From NCBI GenBank assembly GCA_024330215.1, contig JANDLU010000002.1:81858-145857 (forward strand): a stretch of DNA of 64,000 nt. The letters run 5' to 3'. Below the pieces are notes generated by a model. The model was not told the DNA's origin. It saw only the letters and a list, made by a program, of their open reading frames with translations, and ran no database searches. Of this stretch, positions 47,383 through 56,961 are shown piece by piece; position 1 is the stretch's first letter, and every line of letters starts with the position of its first letter. Made by a program: the position numbers and the translations under genes. Origin of the DNA: Candidatus Gaiellasilicea maunaloa. Lineage in GTDB: Bacteria; Actinomycetota; Thermoleophilia; Gaiellales; Gaiellaceae.

Positions 47383-48822
47383 ATGGGCAAGATCGGCGGC
47401 TTCCTGAAGCATGCGCGGGAGGAATCCCCGGAGCGTGACCCGCGCGAGCGGATCGGCGACCATCGGGAGTTTCTCCGCAGGCTCCCTCTCGTGGAGCTCC
47501 GCTCCCAGGGCGCCCGCTGTATGGAGTGCGGGGTCCCGTTCTGCCATCACGGCTGCCCGCTCGGCAACCTCATCCCGGAGTGGAACGACCTCGTCTACCG
47601 GGATCGCTGGTCGGAGGCGATCGTCCAGCTCCACCGAACCAACAACTTCCCCGAGCTCACCGGCCGGCTCTGCCCGGCCCCCTGTGAGGCGGCCTGCGTG
47701 CTCGAGATCGATGAGGGCAACGCCGTCACGATCAAGCAGATCGAGGCCGCGATCGTCGACCGCGCGTGGGAGGAGGGTTGGATCGCGGCCCAGCCGCCGG
47801 ACACGCGCACCGGCCGCTCCGTCGCTGTGATCGGCTCCGGCCCCGCCGGCCTCGCGTGTGCCCAGCAGCTGAACCGCCGCGGCCACTCGGTGACCGTGTA
47901 CGAGCGAGACGAGGCAGGCGGGGGACTGGTCAGGTTCGGGGTTCCGGACTTCAAGATCGAGAAATGGGTCGTCGAGCGCAGGCTCGAGCAGCTCGCGGCC
48001 GAGGGCGTCGAGTTCCGCTACGGCGTCGACGTGGGTGCCGACGTCGATGCGGACGAGGTGCGCTCCCTCCACGACGCCGTGGTCATCGCGACGGGGGCGC
48101 GCGTGCCGCGCGACCTTCGCGTACCGGGCCGCGAGCTCGACGGCGTTCACTTCGCGCTGGAGTACCTCTACCAGCGAAACCGCTTCGTCGCGGGTGCCCT
48201 TCCGCCCGAGCGGCCGATCACCGCGACAGGGAAGAGCGTTGTGGTGATCGGCGGAGGCGACACGGGCGCAGACTGCATCGGCCAGGCACATCGCGAGCGA
48301 GCCGCGTCAGTGACGCAGATCGAATTGCTCGGTGAGCCGCCGCCGCGGCGAGCGGACGACGTCACGCCCTGGCCGCGTTGGCCGATGAAGCTGCGCACCT
48401 CGTACGCGCTGAAGGAGGGAGGCGACCGAGACTTCGCGATCTCGACGACGGAGCTCGCGGGCCGCGATGGCCGCGTCGAGAGCATCCACTGGCTTCGGAA
48501 CGCGGGCGTGCCGCCGTTCGAGCCGATCGCCGGGACCGAGGAGCAGCACCCGGCCGAGCTCGTCCTGCTCGCGATGGGGTTCCTTGGGCCTGAACCGGCC
48601 GTGCTCGACCAGCTCGAGGTCGAGCGCGACGAACGTGGCAACGCGCGCGCCCGGGCCTTTGCGACATCGACGGACGGCGTCTTCGCCGCCGGCGACGCGA
48701 GGCGTGGCCAGTCGCTCGTCGTGTGGGCGATCGACGAGGGCCGCCGCTGCGCGAGCGCGGTCGACGACTGGCTGCTGGCGGGCGAGGCAAGCCCACTAGC
48801 CACGGCTGCCGGAAGCGGTTAG
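47383..48822 (+). CDS. gltD: Glutamate synthase small subunit
   Basis: A 479-residue flavoprotein starting at ATG 47383. The N-terminal cysteines CMECGVPFCHHGCPLGN and CPAPCEAAC bind two [4Fe-4S] clusters; VAVIGSGPAGLACAQQL binds FAD, VVVIGGGDTGADCIG binds NADPH, and STDGVFAAGDARRGQSLVVWAI closes the FAD site. It oxidises NADPH and feeds GltB. Confidence 0.96.
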   Translation: MGKIGGFLKHAREESPERDPRERIGDHREFLRRLPLVELRSQGARCMECGVPFCHHGCPLGNLIPEWNDLVYRDRWSEAIVQLHRTNNFPELTGRLCPAPCEAACVLEIDEGNAVTIKQIEAAIVDRAWEEGWIAAQPPDTRTGRSVAVIGSGPAGLACAQQLNRRGHSVTVYERDEAGGGLVRFGVPDFKIEKWVVERRLEQLAAEGVEFRYGVDVGADVDADEVRSLHDAVVIATGARVPRDLRVPGRELDGVHFALEYLYQRNRFVAGALPPERPITATGKSVVVIGGGDTGADCIGQAHRERAASVTQIELLGEPPPRRADDVTPWPRWPMKLRTSYALKEGGDRDFAISTTELAGRDGRVESIHWLRNAGVPPFEPIAGTEEQHPAELVLLAMGFLGPEPAVLDQLEVERDERGNARARAFATSTDGVFAAGDARRGQSLVVWAIDEGRRCASAVDDWLLAGEASPLATAAGSG

Positions 48823-48873
48823 GGTGCGAGCGCGCCCGGGATTGCGGTCGGTTCCCGGGGGTATCCTGCACGT

Positions 48874-49224
48874 ATGACAATCCAGACTCTCGAGATCATG
48901 GACGAGCGGCGCGACGCGGTCGCGGCGTCGGCCGACATCCTCGGTGCCAAGTGGACTGCCCTCCTGATCTACGACCTCGGTGCCGGCAAGCGTCGCTTTC
49001 GCGAGCTCGAGCACTCGTGCGCGGGAATCAGCAGCAGGACTCTGGCCGAGCGGTTGCGGGCGCTCGAGCGTGGGGGGATCGTTCGCCGGCACAGCTACCC
49101 GGAGTCGCCGCCGCGGGTCGAGTACGAGTTGACCGCGAAGGGCCGTGAGCTGCTGCCGATCATCGACGCGATGACAGTGTTCGGGCGCTCGTGGCTCGTG
49201 CGCACGCCTGCCCCGGCAAGCTAG
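48874..49224 (+). CDS. HxlR-family winged-helix regulator
   Basis: A 116-residue single-domain regulator: SADILGAKWTALLIYDLGAG, RFRELEHSCAGISSRTLAERLRALE and the wing VEYELTAKGRELLPII. TATCCT at 48862-48867 is a good -10 whose transcript would begin at or beside ATG 48874, so the gene is probably leaderless. The signal is unknown; lacking neighbouring oxidative-stress genes, its target may be itself. Its stop codon overlaps the convergent gene by 4 bp. Confidence 0.88.
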   Translation: MTIQTLEIMDERRDAVAASADILGAKWTALLIYDLGAGKRRFRELEHSCAGISSRTLAERLRALERGGIVRRHSYPESPPRVEYELTAKGRELLPIIDAMTVFGRSWLVRTPAPAS

Positions 49225-50414
49225 CTCGGCGCGACCCCGAGCGCAGCGAGCACCGCGTCCACGTCGAAGTCGACCTCCTCGGCGGTGACGCTCACGCCGT
49301 AGCCGTAGGGCTTCAGGCCGCTCCCGGTCACGACGAGCACCACGCGATCCCCTTTCGCGATCGCGCCTGATCGGACGAGGTCGAGGAGGGCACCGACGGC
49401 GACGCCTCCCGCCGAGTCGGCGAAAACGCCGCTGAGCTCCGCGAGGAACGCCGTCCGGGCGGCGATCTCCTCCTCCGGGACTGCGACGATCGAGCCGCCT
49501 GAGACGCGCGCCGCTCCGACCGCGAGTTCACCATAGACGGGATCGCCGATCGCCAGCGAGCGCACCTCAGTCGCAGGCCGTACCCGTGAGAGAGGCCGGT
49601 CGTCAGCCCAGGCCGAAGCAAGCGGGGGACAGCCGCCGGCCTGCGCGGCGTAGAGCCGCGGCGGCGGTTCTCGCCAGAGACCAAGCTCGCCGAGCTCGGC
49701 GAAGCCCTGAGCCAGCTTCGCGACCAGCATGCCCGACGCCGCAGGGCTGACGATCGCGTCGGGGAGGCTCGCCCCGAGCTGCTCGAAGATCTCGTAGGCG
49801 ATCGTCTTCGCACCCTCGGCCGCGACGGCGTGCAGGTTGCCGCCCACGAAGCCCCACGGGAACAGGGACTCGAGCTGCTGCTCGAGCTCGCGGCAGTCGT
49901 CGAACCCGCCGGAAACGCCGAAGACGCGCGCGCCGTACGCCGGTACGGGAACGAGCGGCAAGTCCCCCCGGGGGCAAAGGACGACGGCCTCGAGACCGTT
50001 CGCCGCGCAGCGTGCCGCGATCGCCTCCGCGAGATTGCCCGTCGAGGCACAGCAGACGGTCGAGAACCCGTAAGCTCGCGCCGACGCGACCGCCGTCGCA
50101 GCGATGCGATCCTTGAACGAATGCGTCGGATTCGCGTCCTCGAGCTTCAGGAGCAACTCGATTCCGAGCGCCTCGGAGAGTCGGGGCGCTGCGACGAGCG
50201 GCGTCAGTCCGGGCGTGTCGAGGTCGGCGGGCGGGTGAGGGAGCAGGTCGCTATAGCGCCACATCGACCGCGGAGCTCCGTCGCCGCCGACGAGGCGCGC
50301 CTCCGTGAGATCGTAGGCCACGTCGACGGGCCCGTGGCACGCCGGGCAGGCGGAAACAGGCGCCAGCGGAAGCTCGCGCTCGCAGACGCGGCAGCGAAGC
50401 GACGTCCCGCTCAT
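49221..50414 (-). CDS. thrC: Threonine synthase-like PLP enzyme, third copy
   Basis: A 397-residue protein with a zinc ribbon (CRVCERELPL and CPACHGPVD), TPLVAAPRLSEALGIELLLK, PLP-lysine motif NPTHSFKDRIAATA and CASTGNLAEAIAARCA. It is clearly a paralogue of the SAM-riboswitch-controlled copy at 28.6 kb. No riboswitch or GTAAAG box is visible in front of it. Its reaction could be threonine synthesis or another gamma/beta-replacement such as that of cysteate synthase, a known ThrC relative. Stand-alone, between HxlR and the pheA relic. Confidence 0.82.
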   Translation of the reverse strand: MSGTSLRCRVCERELPLAPVSACPACHGPVDVAYDLTEARLVGGDGAPRSMWRYSDLLPHPPADLDTPGLTPLVAAPRLSEALGIELLLKLEDANPTHSFKDRIAATAVASARAYGFSTVCCASTGNLAEAIAARCAANGLEAVVLCPRGDLPLVPVPAYGARVFGVSGGFDDCRELEQQLESLFPWGFVGGNLHAVAAEGAKTIAYEIFEQLGASLPDAIVSPAASGMLVAKLAQGFAELGELGLWREPPPRLYAAQAGGCPPLASAWADDRPLSRVRPATEVRSLAIGDPVYGELAVGAARVSGGSIVAVPEEEIAARTAFLAELSGVFADSAGGVAVGALLDLVRSGAIAKGDRVVLVVTGSGLKPYGYGVSVTAEEVDFDVDAVLAALGVAPS

Positions 50415-50574
50415 CTATCCGCCTCTCCTGAAGCTAGACGGCGGGGCGGATGCGAAAGGCCGGCTAGCGCGGATGCGCACGCACGATGATGACCTCGAGA
50501 CAAAGGAGGAGGCCTGTGCGCGGCATGCCGGGATCCTAGGCGACCGGAGCATGGTCCGCAAGCAGCGGCAGGCG

Positions 50575-50970
50575 GGGAGGAGGCGATCGCGAGCGACCGC
50601 GCGGCCGAGCTGTACGGACTCACCGTTCTCGAGGCCGACGTCGGCGACCACCCGGAGGGCGTAGACACGCTTTGTCTCGATCGCGACCTGGACGCGCGTC
50701 GACCGGAACGGCATGCCGTTTCGCACTGCGTTCTCCTTCGTGACCGACCACCGGCCGGGCGGCTGCACCGCGCACTCAAAACCGTTTGCACGGCATCGAA
50801 TCGACCTGCTCCAGCTGGTGTCACGTCCGATTCCCTAGTCGGCGTGGCGCTACCATTTCGACGCCGTTCTCGCCGGGCATCCGCTCGACAAGGAGGTGCA
50901 TGCGGCGCTCGCCGAGGTTCGCGCGATGACGCGACGGCTCGTGGTCTTCGGCTCGTACCCCGCCGAATAG
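50575..50970 (+). pseudogene. Prephenate dehydratase C-terminal relic
   Basis: Pieces in different frames follow the end of PheA: ASDRAAELYGLTVLEADVGD, then GMPFRTAFSFVTDHRPG, then IDLLQLVSRPIP, then WRYHFDAVLAGHPLDKEVHA and RRLVVFGSYPAE ending at TAG 50970. The catalytic N-terminal two thirds is missing and at least three frameshifts break the ACT-domain part. Phenylalanine synthesis must rely on another gene. Confidence 0.78.
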
Positions 50971-50989
50971 ATGAACGCATGCCTCAGCG

Positions 50990-53464
50990 CTAGCCGGTGT
51001 TGCGGAGCGCAGCGGCGATGCCGGCGATCGAGCGCACGAGCGGGCGCCTGACCTGTGCTCGCCCTTCGTCGGCCGCGGCGCGGTAGCGGCGGAGCAGCTC
51101 GACCTGGATTGCGTTCATTGGATCGACGTACGGGTTCCGAAGCCGGATCGAGCGCTGGAGGACGGGATGCCGGTCGAGTAGCTGGTCTGCCTCGACGATC
51201 GCGAGCACGGCCTGGACCGCCGCACCGTGCTCCTGCCGGATGCGTTGCCAGATCCGGTCTGCGTCCGGGCCTAGCGGCACGAGCTCGAGGTAGCCCTCGG
51301 CGATCTCGAGCCGCGACTTCGCGAGCGTCATCTCGAGGTTCTCGATGAGCGAGCGGAAGAACGCCCAATCCCGATAGAGGTCACGCAGGAGCTCGACGCC
51401 GGCGTCGTCGACGAGGGGCGCGAGCGCGGTGCCGCAGCCGTACCACGACGGGAGCAGGCAGCGGTTCTGTGTCCACGCGAACACCCAGGGAATCGCACGG
51501 AGCGATCCGAGGAAGTCGCCGCCGGCGGACCGCTGGGCCGGGCGCGAACCGATCTGGAGGAGCGCCAGCTCGTCGATCGGCGTGAACGCGCGGAAGAAGT
51601 CGACGAATGCTGGGTCGTCCCAGACGAGCTCCCGGTAGGCGCGCAGCCCGCGCTGGGCGAGAGCGTCCATTGTCCTTCGTGCTTCTACCGACGGCGTCGC
51701 GTGCATGAACTCCGGGAGGGCCGACAGCAGAGTCGCGGCGAGCGCCGCCTCGAGGTTGCGATATGCGAGCTCGCGGAGCCCGTACTTGAACGAGATGGTC
51801 TCGCCCTGCTCGGTGATCTTCAGCCTGCCCGGCGGGTGGCCCGGAGGCTGCGCGAGGATTGCGGCGTGGGTCGGGCCGCCGCCGCGGCCGGCGCTGCCCC
51901 CACGGCCGTGGAAGATGGTCAGCTCCACACCACGTCGTTCAGCGACCGCCGCCAGCTCCTCCTGCGCGCGCCAGATCGCCCATTGCGCCGCCAGGTAGCC
52001 GCCGTCCTTACCGGAGTCGGAGTAACCCACCATCACCTCGATGCGGCCGTCAGGAGCGAAACGCTCGTCGTCGAGGAGCGCGTCGACGACGCCGGCCGCC
52101 GCCCCGAGATCATCGATCGTCTCGAAGAGCGGCACCACCGAGAGCGGCTCATTCGCGAGGTCGAGTACCCGGAGTACGTCCTGCGGAGAGGTCGTCCCCG
52201 AGACGATGACGGTATCGAGCGCGGCGGAACCATGCCGCGTGCGTGCGCGCTTGATTGCGGCGAAGGTCTCGCGCAGCCGCTCGTCGGGGTCAGCCAGATC
52301 GTGTGCGTGCACGCGGACGTCCAGCTTCGCGAGGTGGAATCCGAAGAGCTCGACGCGCAGTCGGAGCGCCGCGAGTCTGCCGTCCGCGAGACGCGCGCCC
52401 CGATGCGCCCGCAGGCTACGGTCGATCTCGTCGAGGTCGGCCGCAAGCTCCGCTACGGAGCGGTAGCCGTCATTGCCGAGCCGCCACCAGACGAACGACA
52501 GCTTGCGCCGGTACGGCTCGCCCTCGTTCTGCGCCCCGAGGTGCGCCGCATAGTGCGGCAGCTCGTGCTCGTCGCGAACGATCGACTTCGTGAGCTCCCG
52601 GGCTGCGCCGGCGAGCGACGCAGACAGGCCGAGCGTCATCGCGAGCGCACGCACTTCCGTTCGCAGGCGGTCGAGGACGAGAGTGCGCGCGCGTTCCAGC
52701 GCGACCTCGATCGTGTCCGGCCCCGCCGCCGGATTCCCGTCCTGGTCGCCGCCGATCCACGATCCAAAATGCAGCGGCGCTGGCGCGTCGGGGAAGTGCC
52801 GCCGAAACGCAGCAACGAGGCGCTGAGCCGCATCGAGCAGGCTCTCCTCGAAGAACCACAGGCCGCTGCGGATCTCGTCGGCGACCCGTGGCCGCTGCTC
52901 GCGCACCTCGTCCGTCTGCCAGAGCATCGTCACCTCCTCGGCCAGCCGTTCCTCGATCTCGACCTGCGGCACGAGGCCGGCGTCGTGCGCGTCGAGCAGC
53001 TCGTTGACCCGTGCGTGCGCAGCGAGAACGGTTCGGCGAGCGGCTTCCGTCGGGTGCGCGGTCAGCACGAGCTCCAGCGAGATGCTTGCCGCAGCGCGCG
53101 CGAGCTCCTCGTCGCCGACGCCGCGTGCTTCGAGCAGCGCCAGTGCCTCCGCGAGCGACTCGCGTGGTGCGTGCTCGTACTGCCGGCGTCGCCGCAGCCG
53201 GTGGTGCTGCTCGGCGATGTTCGCGAGTTGGAAGTAGACCGCGAACGCACGCAGAACGTTCGTTTGGCGGTCGAGGGTAAGTCCGCGGACGGCTTGACGC
53301 AGGGGCTCCTGCCCGCGCCCGCGCCGTGCCTCACGAGCGAGCGCTCGGATGCGCTCCTCGTCTTCGAGGAGATCCTGGCCGCTCTGCTCGACGAGTACGC
53401 GGCCGAGGACATCGCCCAGCAGCCGGATGTCGCGACGGAGCGGCGCGTCGGCGCTCGTCAGCAT
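50990..53464 (-). CDS. ppc: Phosphoenolpyruvate carboxylase
   Basis: 824 residues starting at ATG 53464, 7 bp inside the end of leuB; the longer in-frame extension is antisense-like. Catalytic motifs are VLTAHPTEAARRT (essential His), GSWIGGDQDGNP, GYSDSGKDGGYLAAQW, FHGRGGSAGRGGGPTH and the C-terminal LRNTG. It makes oxaloacetate, replenishing the TCA cycle for the aspartate- and glutamate-derived pathways in this window. Slightly shorter than the 880-930 residues common in the family. Confidence 0.95.
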   Translation of the reverse strand: MLTSADAPLRRDIRLLGDVLGRVLVEQSGQDLLEDEERIRALAREARRGRGQEPLRQAVRGLTLDRQTNVLRAFAVYFQLANIAEQHHRLRRRRQYEHAPRESLAEALALLEARGVGDEELARAAASISLELVLTAHPTEAARRTVLAAHARVNELLDAHDAGLVPQVEIEERLAEEVTMLWQTDEVREQRPRVADEIRSGLWFFEESLLDAAQRLVAAFRRHFPDAPAPLHFGSWIGGDQDGNPAAGPDTIEVALERARTLVLDRLRTEVRALAMTLGLSASLAGAARELTKSIVRDEHELPHYAAHLGAQNEGEPYRRKLSFVWWRLGNDGYRSVAELAADLDEIDRSLRAHRGARLADGRLAALRLRVELFGFHLAKLDVRVHAHDLADPDERLRETFAAIKRARTRHGSAALDTVIVSGTTSPQDVLRVLDLANEPLSVVPLFETIDDLGAAAGVVDALLDDERFAPDGRIEVMVGYSDSGKDGGYLAAQWAIWRAQEELAAVAERRGVELTIFHGRGGSAGRGGGPTHAAILAQPPGHPPGRLKITEQGETISFKYGLRELAYRNLEAALAATLLSALPEFMHATPSVEARRTMDALAQRGLRAYRELVWDDPAFVDFFRAFTPIDELALLQIGSRPAQRSAGGDFLGSLRAIPWVFAWTQNRCLLPSWYGCGTALAPLVDDAGVELLRDLYRDWAFFRSLIENLEMTLAKSRLEIAEGYLELVPLGPDADRIWQRIRQEHGAAVQAVLAIVEADQLLDRHPVLQRSIRLRNPYVDPMNAIQVELLRRYRAAADEGRAQVRRPLVRSIAGIAAALRNTG

Positions 53465-54432
53465 CCAGCGAGCACAGCCGCGCCGAACGCCTTGGTCGTC
53501 GCGTCCCCGCCGAGGTCGCGGGTCGGCGCAGCGGCTAGGGCAGCATCGACCGCCTCCTCGAGTGTCCGCGCCTCGGTGGTCCGGCCGAAACCGTGCTCGA
53601 GCAGCAGCGCAGTCGAGCGGAGCATGGCCGCGGGGTTGACGATGCCGTGGCCCGCGATGTCGGGCGCCGAGCCGTGAACCGGCTCGAAGAGCCCGGCCCC
53701 GATGTCGCCGAGGCTCGCCGACGGCGCGAGGCCAAGGCCGCCGGTCATGGCCGCGGCAAGGTCGGAGAGGATGTCGCCGAACATGTTCTCGGTGACGAGG
53801 ACGTCGAAGCGCTCCGGTGAGGACGCGAGCTGCATGGCCGCGTTGTCGACGAGCATGTGCTCGAGCACCACATCGTCGTAGTCTCGCGCGACCTCGTTGA
53901 CGACCCGACGCCAGAGGCGCGACGTCTCGAGGACGTTCGCCTTGTCGACGGACGTGACGTGCTGCCGGCGCGTCCGTGCGAGCTCGAACGCCCGCCGCGC
54001 GACACGTTCGACCTGCGCCGGCGTGTATTCGCACGTATCGAAGGCCGTTCCGTCTTCGCGGACGCCGCTGACGCCGAAGTAGAGGCCACCGACCAGCTCG
54101 CGGACGATCAGCAGGTCGACGGCGCCCTGGACGGCGGGCCGGAGGTTCGCGTAGACGTCGAGCTCCCCCCGCAGGCGCAGCAGTCCCTGCTCCGGGCGAA
54201 CGGGCGCCGCGTCGAACTCTGGGTCACCGATCGGGCCTTTGAGGACTGCGTCGGCGCGGCGGCAGGCTGTGAGCGTCTCCTCTGGGAGTGGATTGCCAGC
54301 GGAGCGGATCGCCGAGGCTCCGAACACATGCTCCTCGAGCTCGAGATCGGGTGCGAGCGCGTTCAGCGCGCGACGCGCGACGTCCATTACCTCGGGCCCC
54401 ACGCCGTCGCCGGGTAGGCAGACGATCTTCAC
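53458..54432 (-). CDS. leuB: 3-isopropylmalate dehydrogenase
   Basis: A 324-residue enzyme with every hallmark: [14 protein letters not shown] for the substrate, [15 protein letters not shown] (catalytic Lys), [20 protein letters not shown] (metal Asps) and [19 protein letters not shown] for NAD. It oxidises 3-isopropylmalate to the leucine precursor. GTG 54432 is the start. It is detached from leuA and leuCD and coupled to ppc; compare the degenerate paralogue at 40.2 kb. Confidence 0.95.
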   Translation of the reverse strand: MKIVCLPGDGVGPEVMDVARRALNALAPDLELEEHVFGASAIRSAGNPLPEETLTACRRADAVLKGPIGDPEFDAAPVRPEQGLLRLRGELDVYANLRPAVQGAVDLLIVRELVGGLYFGVSGVREDGTAFDTCEYTPAQVERVARRAFELARTRRQHVTSVDKANVLETSRLWRRVVNEVARDYDDVVLEHMLVDNAAMQLASSPERFDVLVTENMFGDILSDLAAAMTGGLGLAPSASLGDIGAGLFEPVHGSAPDIAGHGIVNPAAMLRSTALLLEHGFGRTTEARTLEEAVDAALAAAPTRDLGGDATTKAFGAAVLAGC

Positions 54433-54476
54433 GCTCCGAGGCTAGCCGCGCGGCTTCGTCGATGCGATCCGCCCGA

Positions 54477-55196
54477 TCACGCGCTCAACAGCTCCCGGGT
54501 CGCCGGTTCGGCGAGGAGCGAGCGCACCCGTACCACGTCGCCGACGACGAGGAGCGCCGGCGATTCGAGCTTGCGCGCGGCTTCGGCGATCGTCGCGAGC
54601 GACGCGACCGCGACTCGCTGCTCGTCCGTCGTCCCCCGCGCGACCACGGCGGCCGGCGTCGCGGCGTCTTTGCCTGCGCCGACGAGGCCGTTTGCGATGG
54701 CGCCGAGCCGCTCGAGACCCATGAAGACGATGATGGTGCCGCGCGATCGCGCGAGCCACTCGTAGTCGAGCGTGGCATCGTCATGGCCCGAGACGGCGGT
54801 GACCTGCGAGGCGAGCCCGCGATGCGTGATCGGGATCCCGGCCGCGGCCGGGACCGCGGCGAGCGACGAGATGCCGGGCACGACCTCGAAGGGGATTCCG
54901 GCGCGGGCCAGCGCGAGCGCCTCCTCGCCCCCGCGGCCGAAGACGAATGGGTCACCGCCCTTCAGGCGAACGACCTCGAGCCGGCGCCGTCCCCAGGCGA
55001 CGAGGAGCTCGTCGATCTCGTCCTGCGAGAGAGATTCGCGCGAGATGCGGATCGCGCCGGCCGGCGCCTCGTCGACGAGCTCCCGCGCCACGAGCCGGTC
55101 GTACACGAGCGCATCGCAGGTGCGGATGAGGTCGAGTCCGCGCGCGGTGATGAGTCCCGGATCGCCGGGGCCGGCGCCGACGAGGTGCACCGTCAC
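54477..55196 (-). CDS. cobA: Uroporphyrinogen-III C-methyltransferase
   Basis: A 239-residue SAM-dependent tetrapyrrole methylase: VHLVGAGPGDPGLITARGLD at the start, VVRLKGGDPFVFGRGGEEA and VPGISSLAAVPAAAGIPITHRG. It methylates uroporphyrinogen III twice to precorrin-2, the entry to siroheme (and B12). GTG 55196 overlaps the upstream gene by 4 bp. It would provide cofactor for the sulfite reductase at 17.4 kb. Confidence 0.94.
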   Translation of the reverse strand: MTVHLVGAGPGDPGLITARGLDLIRTCDALVYDRLVARELVDEAPAGAIRISRESLSQDEIDELLVAWGRRRLEVVRLKGGDPFVFGRGGEEALALARAGIPFEVVPGISSLAAVPAAAGIPITHRGLASQVTAVSGHDDATLDYEWLARSRGTIIVFMGLERLGAIANGLVGAGKDAATPAAVVARGTTDEQRVAVASLATIAEAARKLESPALLVVGDVVRVRSLLAEPATRELLSA

Positions 55197-55756
55197 GCAA
55201 GCTCCCGCTCGACGAGGTCATCGAAGAACGCGCGCCGTTGCTCGTAGGTCGCGAACCGCTCCTTCGCCCACGGGCGCAGAAAGCGAAGCTCGCCGGCAAG
55301 CCCGGCGTGCCGGTCTCCGACCACGGTCGCGATGTCGTCGCGGATCCGCTTTGCGAGTGCGGGCGACGCTCCGCCGGTGGAGACGGCGATCGCGATCGGG
55401 TCCACGCGATGGATCGCCGGCAGGATGAAGTTGCACAGCGCCGGGACGTCGACCACGTTGCAGAGCAGCGATCGCGCCTCGGCATCGCTGTGAACGCGCC
55501 GGTTGAGCGTTCCGTCGTTCGTCGCGGCGACGACGAGGAATCGGCCGTCGAGGTCGCCGCTCGCGTATGCGCGCTCGTAGAGCTCGACGGGGAGCGAGGC
55601 CACGCCATCCGAGATGCTGCGCGCGACGACGGTCACGCGCGCCTCGCAGTCCAGCAGCCCGAGGATCTTCTCGCGCGCCACAACTCCGCCGCCGACGACG
55701 AGGCAGCTGCGGCCGGCGAGGTCGAGGCAGGCCATGTAATAGCGCTTGTCGCTCAC
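55193..55756 (-). CDS. Precorrin-2 dehydrogenase / sirohydrochlorin ferrochelatase
   Basis: A 187-residue protein corresponding to the N-terminal CysG (Met8/SirC) half: MACLDLAGRSCLVVGGGVVAREKI for NAD and FLVVAATNDGTLNRRVHSDAE, then CNVVDVPALCNFILPA and STGGASPALAKRIRDDI. It completes siroheme. GTG 55756 overlaps the stop of a 21-codon upstream frame, and a GTAAAG box lies 90 bp upstream. Confidence 0.92.
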   Translation of the reverse strand: MSDKRYYMACLDLAGRSCLVVGGGVVAREKILGLLDCEARVTVVARSISDGVASLPVELYERAYASGDLDGRFLVVAATNDGTLNRRVHSDAEARSLLCNVVDVPALCNFILPAIHRVDPIAIAVSTGGASPALAKRIRDDIATVVGDRHAGLAGELRFLRPWAKERFATYEQRRAFFDDLVERELA

Positions 55757-55818
55757 GCGGAGGCACCCTGGTCACCCAGGAGCCCGCTCGCCATCTGTGT
55801 GCTCCAGGTTGCTTCCAT
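55753..55818 (-). CDS. Small frame coupled to the siroheme gene
   Basis: ATG 55818 opens 21 codons (MEATWSTQMASGLLGDQGAS...) ending TGA exactly at the siroheme dehydrogenase GTG (4-bp overlap). It starts 27 bp after the GTAAAG box. It could be a coupling leader peptide; there is no amino-acid bias and it may be fortuitous. Confidence 0.25.
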   Translation of the reverse strand: MEATWSTQMASGLLGDQGASA

Positions 55819-55845
55819 CAAGCAAAACTACAGAAAAAATAGCGA

Positions 55846-55860
55846 CTGTTGCAAGTAAAG
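55846..55860. promoter_or_regulatory. GTAAAG box upstream of siroheme genes
   Basis: CTGTTGCAAGTAAAG: perfect right half, left half with three matches. AT-rich surroundings (a run of six T on the minus strand just downstream) mark it as the promoter region of the minus-strand siroheme operon. Confidence 0.5.
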
Positions 55861-55871
55861 TATGGGACCGC

Positions 55872-56215
55872 CCCGATTAAATCGGGCGAGCGCTTCTTGC
55901 CTGGGTTCTTCGACAAGCAGATCCCAGATCCGGATGGGTCAGGCGAACGTGAAGAGCTGGTCGAGGAGCACCGAGGACGCCGATCCGCTCGGCACGTAGA
56001 GCTTCGCCAACCCACCGCCTTCCGCTCGAGGACGTACCGGAGCCTACGAGATGTTCCAGAAGAAGAAGGACGGAACGACCAAGGTCGTGCTGAAGCCGTA
56101 TGCAGTGCGGCTAGGGCTCGCGTCGGCCTGCTCGAGGAGCTCGACGATCCGCGAGAATTTCTGGCGGTGGGCATGGACGAGCGGCGTCACGCCTCCGGTC
56201 GGCGAGGTCGACGTC
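55872..56215 (+). pseudogene. Zinc alcohol dehydrogenase 3' relic and ankyrin scrap
   Basis: Plus-strand pieces in shifting frames match the end of a zinc-dependent alcohol/formaldehyde dehydrogenase: PGFFDKQI, then QIRMGQANVK, DADPLGT and AYEMFQKKKDGTTKVVLKP (to about 56100). Three or more indels and a stop interrupt it. On the minus strand at about 56110-56215, [20 protein letters not shown] resembles one ankyrin repeat, also without an intact gene. Confidence 0.55.
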
Positions 56216-56239
56216 GGCACCGGCGATCGTCCGGGAGCC

Positions 56240-56907
56240 GGCCACTTTCCTGATGGACGAGCCGCTCTCGAACCTCGACGTCAAGCTCCGCGTCGACATG
56301 CGCGCCGAGCTCGCCCGCCTGCACGAGCGGCTCGGGATCACGACCGTCTACGTCACCCACGACCAGGTCGAGGCGATGACGTTATGGACGCGGGTGGCGG
56401 TGATGCGCGACAGCACGGTGCAGCAGGTCGACAGTCCCCAGACGCTCTACCGGGAGCCGACGAACCTCTTCGTCGCGGCCTTCATCGGCTCCCCCTCGGT
56501 GAGCCTCGTCGAAGCCGAGGTCTCCGACGGGGCCGTCGACTTCGCCGGGTTCCACGTCCCGCTCAGCGCCGGGCGGCGACCGGCCGGCCTCAGCTCCGGC
56601 ACCGGTGATCCTCGCCATCCGCCCCCAGGACTTCAGCGACGCGCGAGCTGCCGACAACCGCCGGCCGACCCTGGAGATCGAGACCGCCGTCGTCGAGGAG
56701 CTCGGCTCGGCCACCCACCTCCGCTTTACGATCGAGGCGCCGCCCGTCGACGTCGACTCCGTTCGAGCCGCGAGCGACGAGGGCGAACGAGCGACGCTCC
56801 TCGCGACCGACCGGCGCCCTCGACTCCGCCCGACTCCGCTTCCTCGACCCGGCAACAGGTGCGAGCCTGGGCTCGGGGCGCTCGCAGCAAGCGCACCGAC
56901 CGAGTAG
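56240..56907 (+). pseudogene. Sugar ABC ATPase relic, decayed copy of the gene at 62.6 kb
   Basis: Beginning at [20 protein letters not shown] the sequence is nearly identical at the protein level to residues from Walker B onward of the intact ATPase at 62595-63776: [46 protein letters not shown]. One frameshift occurs at about 56600 (after AGLSSGT), and about 35 residues of the C-terminal TOBE region are deleted. Walker A and the signature loop are missing, so it is inactive. Both copies are on the plus strand and flank the second ABC cluster. Confidence 0.82.
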
Positions 56908-56961
56908 GTCGCTACGGTCTGCCGATCGGTTCTCTCGGTCGCTGACTGCTTGGTCAAGAGG

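Noticed and set aside
55757..55850. Possible cobalamin or other riboswitch ahead of the siroheme genes
   Set aside because: The leader is under 100 bases and has no B12-box or other recognisable core; only the GTAAAG box and a short frame are visible.
55872..55886. CCCGAT-TAA-ATCGGG palindrome
   Set aside because: Perfect 6-3-6 symmetry but it lies in the alcohol dehydrogenase relic with no adjacent intact plus-strand gene; regulatory meaning cannot be supported.
56724..56729. Extra CTTTAC hexamer
   Set aside because: It lies within the ABC ATPase relic in the FTIEA coding stretch and lacks the second half of the inverted repeat, so it is not counted among the eight sites.
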